From Euonymus europaeus (taxonomy: Eukaryota; Streptophyta; Magnoliopsida; Celastrales; Celastraceae), in the NCBI GenBank assembly GCA_963580455.1, contig OY756961.1, forward strand, positions 17,031,001-17,095,000: 64,000 nt of DNA. Direction: 5' to 3'. Shown here in pieces: positions 58,365-64,000 of the stretch; the first letter of the stretch is position 1, and each line of letters starts with the position of its first letter. The notes below the pieces were generated by a model. The model was not told the origin of the DNA, did not search any database, and saw nothing but the letters and a program-made list of their open reading frames with translations. Made by a program: the position numbers and the translations under genes.

Positions 58365-58929
58365 TGATATTACAAAAATACCCCCACCAATGGTGCTCCG
58401 CCACGTCATCAGTGGACCAAAAGCTTTTTATGCCTACCAGGCAGTCACCTCGATAAGAGTGTCACCTGCTGGACCTACCAAGGTGAAAAACAGCTGGATA
58501 TGGTCCACAGTCATAATTTGAAGACCTACTTCAACAGTGGTCCTCGGCCCTATCTAAGGCTCAGCAAGTCAGGTATTATAAAACTTAATCACAATTTGAG
58601 TACTGATTAATTGAGAGCTCTAGTCTGATAAGCTCACCTGATTGGATACCTACTGACTTGAGCGTCGGAGCGCCAACGCCAGAGAACACCCTCTGGTGCG
58701 GCCTTTAGCTCACTTTTGTTTGTTGTGCTCAGTTTTCAGACTGCTTAGCTGATCAACCTGGACAGCCCTACCTGCCTGGTCGGTAAGTTACCTGCTATGC
58801 AACTTAACTGATCAACCAAGACTGCCTTGCTCGGCTGATTGGCTTCCTGGGAGGATCTTCGTCTGTGCATTACTGCAGGTCTGACCCACTGAACGTCTTC
58901 TCGGTAGTGACACCTTTTTGACGTCATCA
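58365..58929 (+). mobile_element. solo LTR of the Tat family, 565 bp, TSD CAACT
   Basis: It reads TGATATTACAAAAATACC at the start and TTTTTGACGTCATCA at the end, the reverse complement of the LTRs at 25224 and 34504 with more divergence. CAACT lies on both sides (58360-58364 and 58930-58934). It is a second, older copy of the same family reduced to one LTR. A minus-strand ORF (58745-58978) lies in it and is not called as a gene. Confidence 0.93.
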
Positions 58930-59282
58930 CAACTAAAAGAAATTTAAAACATAAACATGATATAAATAAAGTAAACATGTATTCCTAAAAAATTATTGGG
59001 AAAAACTTACAAAATTATAAAAGCACTTGTCTTAAAAGCTATACAAATCAAATACATTGAATTGTCCCCCAAAATTACATAATTAAAAGCAGACAACATA
59101 TTAAAATCAATACATTAATCTAATATTAAATTATCATGTAAACATTAAATAAATACAATCTATCCAGAAAACAAATAATCTAACTTTTCATATCACTATC
59201 AAAAAGAAAAAAAAAATGAACACAAGCTTCTATAAATCGAGCAACAATAAGAGGAAAAAATCATTTCATCTACAAAGACAAT
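58930..59282. other. unassigned AT-rich sequence upstream of F-box remnant
   Basis: No ORF is seen. It would hold the promoter of the F-box-like sequence if that is or was expressed; no clear TATA box was chosen. Confidence 0.3.
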
Positions 59283-59998
59283 ATGGACTCTATAGGTGGT
59301 ACCCTCAACAACCAATTCGACAAATTACCAGAAGATTTGTTAATCAATATACTTGAAAGAGTTACCAATGATCTACTGTCTTTCTCTTTTTTGAGGCAAA
59401 GGGTTGTTCCAAATAATTCCTTTGACAAATTATATCATTATATCTCAAATATAACATTTCTCTACTCATTGATTTTTATCGTTTTTTTTATCCAGTTGTC
59501 ATAGATTTCGTGGAATCGTAAGCAGACTAGAAATTGCTAAAAAGGTGAATGTTTGGAAAATGAGGCATATAATGCATTACATCAATAGCAGGGGAGAATA
59601 CTATCTAGCCTTTATTATCATCAAGACAAAATCTGGATGCATTCATCCTTTAGGATGCACATCTATTTTTCAACAAACAGATGCATTTTACAAGTATGTA
59701 TCTACTACGAAACACCGCTTTAAATGGACGCATATTTGCTTCATATGCTCTAGCAATAGCATTGACAAACCAGCGAAAAACTATTGGCTTTACAATGTTC
59801 GAAGCATTACTCTCCAGGTTTGAAGGTAACAAAAAAGTAATTCAAGATTTTAGAACAACATTACGTAAAATTATGAGAGAAGACTGTTGTTCTACAATAC
59901 GTATTACACATTACTGTAAAGATGTTGGTGATTATCATTGGAGCAGAAATTGCGTAGCAATTATTGGTGTAAGAGAGGAAAAATATACATGTATCTGA
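59283..59998 (+). pseudogene. broken F-box-like gene
   Basis: The ATG at 59283 starts a frame with FDKLPEDLLINILERVTNDL, the beginning of an F-box (Skp1-binding) motif. The F-box is cut short and the frame stops at 59502-59504. Further pieces in other frames (59545-59823 and 59681-59998) resemble the C-terminal part of plant F-box proteins of the At2g35280-like type, ending with a Cys/His-bearing stretch (DCCSTIRITHYCKDVGDYHW). At least two frame changes separate the parts. A working family member would act as substrate adaptor in an SCF ubiquitin ligase. It lies downstream of the Helitron helicase and could be a captured host gene. Identification is by short motifs only. Confidence 0.5.
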
Positions 59999-60868
59999 TG
60001 CACTCTTGACATAGAAACATATAAGTTGCATCATGCTTTAAATTAATATGTTGTACTAAAAATATTATTTATGAATAATATGATCTTTTTTATGTTTTTT
60101 TATAAAATATTATTTATGAATAATATGATCTTTTTTTTGGGTTATCAATTATAAAAAGTTAATCTATAAATTAAATTTATAACATTCATATTATCAAAAA
60201 TAACTAGAAAAAGGAAATGAGAGATAGAGAAATGGGAATATTAGCACTTTAATATATATAAAAAAAACACATCTATCTATCTATACTATCTATAATTTCT
60301 GAAGCAGCTTCTTGGTTGAACACCATACTGTCACGTAGGATCAACCTGAGTCTGCCATCTGGATTTGAATTGGTCTGCCATGTCATTTAATCTAAGAAAT
60401 CTAAGAAATTCTTTAAGCCTGCCACCTGGATTTAATCTAAGAAATTGTTTATTAATTAATTAAATAACAAAATTTATTACAAGAGACATATTGCTCGCCT
60501 CTTTGTTATCTAGACCATTTCGTTTCTTCCATCTCTTCGTTCTTTCACCTCTTCGTTCCCATAACAGATCGCTTTACCTCCTTGCCTCTTTATATCTCAT
60601 ACAGATTGAGACTTATGTCATGTAATTTTGCTTCATGCATCAACCTCCTCAGTTCGGTTATTTTAATCTTCTATTCACTCAGTTTATTATGATCTCATTC
60701 AAGCCTCGGATCAAAGTGACAGTTTACAGGACGTCGATAGGTGTTGATTGATGATTAACAATCGAGACATATATAATACATGATTAGGATGCTCCAATTG
60801 AGGTACGCAAGGTTTATGTCATGTTCTGAGCAGAGAAGTGTGCAAACAGTGGGATAGTTGCATGAATT
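59999..60868. other. AT-rich spacer with a local duplication and a Helitron-like start
   Basis: TAAAATATTATTTATGAATA with the following ATGATC block occurs twice at about 60057-60135. TCTATCTATCTATACTATC at about 60275 resembles a Helitron 5' end like the one near 46853. No gene is supported; short pyrimidine-rich runs (60500-60600) are noted. Confidence 0.35.
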
Positions 60869-61385
60869 TGTTGGGGTTGGATTTATAGCTGATAATTAGT
60901 AAGTCTCATTTTGGGTTGGGCTTAGTTTTACTCATTTTGCTGTGGGTAATTGGGCCGAGAGTTAATAGAACGGTGTCGTAAGTGAGGGTTACTTAAGTAT
61001 TGCTACTTAGCTGAAACGGTAGCGTATGAATAATTACGTAGGGTTATGCATGTTAATTACTGCAAAGTTGGTTAGTCCTAGTCTTCTAGAAAGGGAATCT
61101 CTGAAAAGTTAGTGGAGCTGTGCCGGTACTGAGAAAATGTTCTCCTGCCTAATATTTGGGACGTGAACTCTGTACGAAAGGAGGATGAATGAAAAAATAT
61201 ATTCTGAATTTGTTTGTTCTCTTTCATTATTTTTCCTTGCTAAGCTTTTGGTTCATTCAAGAACAAGTGAGTCATCCTGCTCCTTGACGGCTTGAGTTTA
61301 TCGTGTTCGTCATTTTCTTCCCCTGTTAGTGAACTTAATACCCTGATATTCTCTCCTGGACTCCTGGGTATTTTCGTTCCTGACA
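60869..61385 (+). repeat. Reina-like 5' LTR (left end inferred)
   Basis: It starts TGTTGGGGTTGG and ends TTCGTTCCTGACA three bases before the primer site. The right end is secure because of the primer site; the left end needs the other LTR. Confidence 0.65.
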
Positions 61386-61387
61386 AT

Positions 61388-61399
61388 TGGTATCGAAGC
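61388..61399 (+). promoter_or_regulatory. tRNA primer-binding site
   Basis: TGGTATCGAAGC, a variant of the initiator-methionine type TGGTATCAGAGC with two bases exchanged. Confidence 0.75.
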
Positions 61400-61414
61400 G
61401 AGGTCAACCTCACC

Positions 61415-64000
61415 ATGCCTCCAAAAGCTGTGAACGAAAGGGTTGGAACCATTGAAGAAACTCTGTCCTATATCCAACGACAACTCGATGAACAACGAAT
61501 GATGAATGACCAGAGGGCCTCAGTGACCACCCAGCAGATGGAGGATCATCACCGAAGTCTGGCTGAAGTGTTGGCTCGGTTCGAAGCTATGGATCGACGT
61601 TTCGAACTCTTGCTTCTTCATCCACCACCCGCAGCTGAGGCTAATCCAGTCCCACCTAGAGTGGAACCTCCTGATGGATACAATATTCGGGCACCTCCAG
61701 TTCTTCGTGGCGAGGAAAGGGATCTTGGGATTGGGGGCATCAGGGGTCCTAAAGTGGATTTTCTTAAGTTTTATGGAGAGGAACCAATTACATGGATTAA
61801 CAAGGCCAATAGGTATTTCAATTTCTACCGAACTCCTGCACATCACAAGGTTACCATAGCTGCTTGTTATTTGGAAGGACGGGTGGCTAATTGGTTTCAG
61901 GAGTGGGAACTTTCTGGGGTCAATGTTGATTGGGAGTCCTTTACGGACGCTGTGAGAGTCCGTTATGGTCCTAGTTTTTTGGAATCTCCAATGGAGGAAC
62001 TAGCTCGGCTCAAACAGACATCCTCTGTTGATGACTATACTGGTCGCCATGAAGACATCTCTGTAAGAGTGAGGGGACTTAATGAGGAACAAAAGTTGGG
62101 TTTGTATTTGGCTGGCCTCAAAGATGATCTACGGTTGCCTGTGAAAGTACTGAGACCCTCTACTGTGGCAATGGCACAATCATTGGCCCGAATGCAAGAA
62201 GAGAGCCAAAATGTGTCCAAAAGGCAGATACGATCCCTTCCAACCAGCTCTGGAACTTATAGTGTTCCTCCACCAGTAGCTCAAACCACTTTGTCTCCAT
62301 CCCTTTCTCTTCCAGCACCTACCTCAGCCTTACCTATAACTTACCCTGGATATGGAGCCCCACGATCCACCAAAGTAAACAACACGGGTACTCCAACAAC
62401 TGTGCCACCCTCTCGCTCCAATTGGAATTCGACTGCTAGCAGGCAGGTACCTATTTCTTGGATCTCGAATCCCCAACATGAGGAGAGGAAGAAGATGGGA
62501 TTGTGCTTTTACTGTGATGAAGTTTACGTTAAGGGACATAAATGTGCGAATCCTAGGATATTTCTGTTAGATACTACGGAGGAGGAAGAAGATGGGGAGG
62601 GTACTAGCGTCCCCAGAGATGAGGAACCCCCTTGTATGAACAAAGACAAAGGGAAGAGAGTCATTAATCCACCTGATTTCACTGATGAACAATTCCCTGT
62701 TCTATCCCTCAATGCAATCTCAGGGTTCCATTCTCACCAGGCCATGATCTTACAAGGTACTATAAATGGCAAATCTATGCTGGCCTTAGTTGATACAGGG
62801 TCATCCCATAACTTTGTGACTCCATATTGTGCTGTACAAGCAAACATGGGAGAGTGCTTGGAGCAAGTTATCTCGGTTAAATTGGCAAATGGTGCAAGAT
62901 TACAGAGTTTGGGAATTTATTGTTTCGTGCCATTCACGCTACAGGAGTTGGTATTCATTTCTGACTTTCATGTAATGCCTTTGGGAGGCTATGACATGAT
63001 CTTAGGAATCCAATGGTTAAAAACGCTGGGTGACATACAGTGGAACCTACAGAATTTAACCATGCAATTTGCACACAAGGGTGTGATGAGACAGTTGAGA
63101 GGGATTCCTAGGAAACTTACTGAGTTGGTTACTCATGGGAATGAAAGACCTCTACAATACCATAACAACATGACATCTTTACTCTTTGTTCTGGACTGTG
63201 ATGTGAATGATAGTAATGGGGACATAAATCTGGAAATTAAGAAGGTCTTGAGCGATTTTGAATCGGTTTTTCAGGTACCAATGGGGTTGCCACCTCCACG
63301 ATCACATGATCATGCTATTGTGTTAAAGGCATCCACTGCTCCGATCAACCAAAAGGCTTACAGATGTCCCCATAGCCAAAAGTTAGAAATTGAGAAGATG
63401 GTGCAAGAATTATTGGAGATGGGGATGGTTAGACCAAGCTGCAGCCCATTTGCATCTCCTGTAATATTGGTTAAAAAAGCTGATTCTACATGGAGACTTT
63501 GTGTCGACTATAGAGCCCTTAACGAAGTTACAGTAAAAAACAAGTTCCCTATCCCAATAATTGATGAACTTCTTGATGAATTGTATGGTGCCACAATCTT
63601 CTCAAAGCTTGACTTACGTTCAGGTTACCACCAAATCCGAATGAAGGAAGATGACATACCGAAAACTGCCTTTAGAACTCATGAGGGCCTATATGAGTTT
63701 TTGGTCATGCCTTTTGGCTTGACCAATGCCCCAGCCACATTCCAGGCTCTCATGAATGATGTTTTCAAACCATTCTTGAGAAAATTCGTCCTAGTTTTCT
63801 TTGACGATATCTTGGTGTATAGCAAGTCTGTGGCAGAACATTTAGAGCATTTGAAGTTGGTTTTAGTAGTTCTCCAACAACACCAGTTGTTTGCAAAAAA
63901 ATCCAAGTGTGAATTTGGGAGTTCATCTATTAGTTATTTAGGTCATATTGTGGATAGAGAAGGAGTTAAGACAGATATGTCTAAAGTCCAAGCAATGTTA
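61415..64000 (+). CDS. Reina-like chromovirus gag-pol, open to the window edge
   Basis: From the ATG at 61415 the frame is open for 862 codons to base 64000. Residues about 1-60 are coiled ([18 protein letters not shown]). The gag core follows ([35 protein letters not shown], about 125-180). A knuckle [14 protein letters not shown] lies near residue 365, the protease site [12 protein letters not shown] near 455, and DMILGIQWL near 530. Reverse transcriptase follows with [39 protein letters not shown] and the catalytic FFDDILVYS (about 795). RNase H, integrase and any chromodomain are beyond the edge. Single-frame gag-pol with this gag type fits Reina. No stop or frameshift is seen, so this copy may be young. 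It was checked codon by codon because no closed ORF exists in the window. Confidence 0.95.
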   Translation, partial: MPPKAVNERVGTIEETLSYIQRQLDEQRMMNDQRASVTTQQMEDHHRSLAEVLARFEAMDRRFELLLLHPPPAAEANPVPPRVEPPDGYNIRAPPVLRGEERDLGIGGIRGPKVDFLKFYGEEPITWINKANRYFNFYRTPAHHKVTIAACYLEGRVANWFQEWELSGVNVDWESFTDAVRVRYGPSFLESPMEELARLKQTSSVDDYTGRHEDISVRVRGLNEEQKLGLYLAGLKDDLRLPVKVLRPSTVAMAQSLARMQEESQNVSKRQIRSLPTSSGTYSVPPPVAQTTLSPSLSLPAPTSALPITYPGYGAPRSTKVNNTGTPTTVPPSRSNWNSTASRQVPISWISNPQHEERKKMGLCFYCDEVYVKGHKCANPRIFLLDTTEEEEDGEGTSVPRDEEPPCMNKDKGKRVINPPDFTDEQFPVLSLNAISGFHSHQAMILQGTINGKSMLALVDTGSSHNFVTPYCAVQANMGECLEQVISVKLANGARLQSLGIYCFVPFTLQELVFISDFHVMPLGGYDMILGIQWLKTLGDIQWNLQNLTMQFAHKGVMRQLRGIPRKLTELVTHGNERPLQYHNNMTSLLFVLDCDVNDSNGDINLEIKKVLSDFESVFQVPMGLPPPRSHDHAIVLKASTAPINQKAYRCPHSQKLEIEKMVQELLEMGMVRPSCSPFASPVILVKKADSTWRLCVDYRALNEVTVKNKFPIPIIDELLDELYGATIFSKLDLRSGYHQIRMKEDDIPKTAFRTHEGLYEFLVMPFGLTNAPATFQALMNDVFKPFLRKFVLVFFDDILVYSKSVAEHLEHLKLVLVVLQQHQLFAKKSKCEFGSSSISYLGHIVDREGVKTDMSKVQAML

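Larger units (their letters stand above)
60869..64000 (+). mobile_element. Reina-like Ty3/gypsy chromovirus, 5' part (runs off window)
   Basis: The inferred LTR at 60869-61385 is followed by a primer site and a single open gag-pol frame. The 3' LTR and the TSD lie beyond the window, so the LTR start is inferred from its TG start and the typical length of about 0.5 kb. Confidence 0.85.

Overview
This is nuclear DNA of a flowering plant, probably a eudicot. It is AT-rich and almost wholly made of transposable elements. The evidence is Ty3/gypsy and Ty1/copia elements with plant-type primer sites and gag/pol domains, a plant RepHel Helitron, PIF/Harbinger and other DNA-transposon ends, a TRIM, and no bacterial-style operons. 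The species cannot be fixed from the sequence. Boundaries marked with target-site duplications (TSDs) below were read directly from matching flanks.

Layout. 1-2428: a PIF/Harbinger element (transposase on the minus strand) with minisatellites. 2796-2928: a short minus-strand coding-like end, cut by the next element. 2929-16508: a decayed Tekay-like chromovirus (plus strand) whose 3' LTR is split by a solo LTR (6386-8529, TSD ATATA) and by a young gag-pro-only Athila-type element (9430-16430, TSD ATGTC, two 1340-bp LTRs). 16524 to about 21950: a second Tekay-family LTR in the opposite orientation, itself split by another solo LTR (16742-20067, TSD CCTAG). 22512-22985: the RNase H end of a LINE. 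24902-25145, 35105-35262 and 43875-43937: possible exons of an unidentified minus-strand host gene. 25224-35057: a Tat-lineage Ty3/gypsy element on the minus strand (TSD GCTGC) that carries an antisense, apparently spliced extra gene. 35263-43869: a copia element on the minus strand (TSD TTGAA) that splits one of the host exons. 44303-45580: a non-autonomous Harbinger-like element (TSD TTA). 45851-46463: a TRIM. About 46850-53200: a decayed Helitron (Rep plus PIF1-type helicase) interrupted by a solo LTR (47661-50033, TSD AAATT). 54320-58059: a non-autonomous DNA element with internally duplicated parts (TSD TTTATAAA). 58365-58929: a solo LTR of the same Tat family (TSD CAACT). 59283-59998: a broken F-box-like gene. 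60869 to the end: a Reina-like chromovirus whose gag-pol reading frame is open and runs off the window.

Functionally the window is a nest of parasites. Only the Reina-like gag-pol (open as far as seen), the Harbinger transposase and the Athila gag-pro ORF are unbroken. The Tat and copia polyproteins are broken mainly by TAG/TGA codons that single C-to-T changes could have made, plus a few one-base frameshifts. The most unusual content is the antisense spliced gene with its own TATA-like box and the adjacent array of palindromes in the Tat element, the CGCCTAGGCG palindrome shared by unrelated LTRs, and the host exon fragments whose reading frames reappear when insertions are removed on paper.
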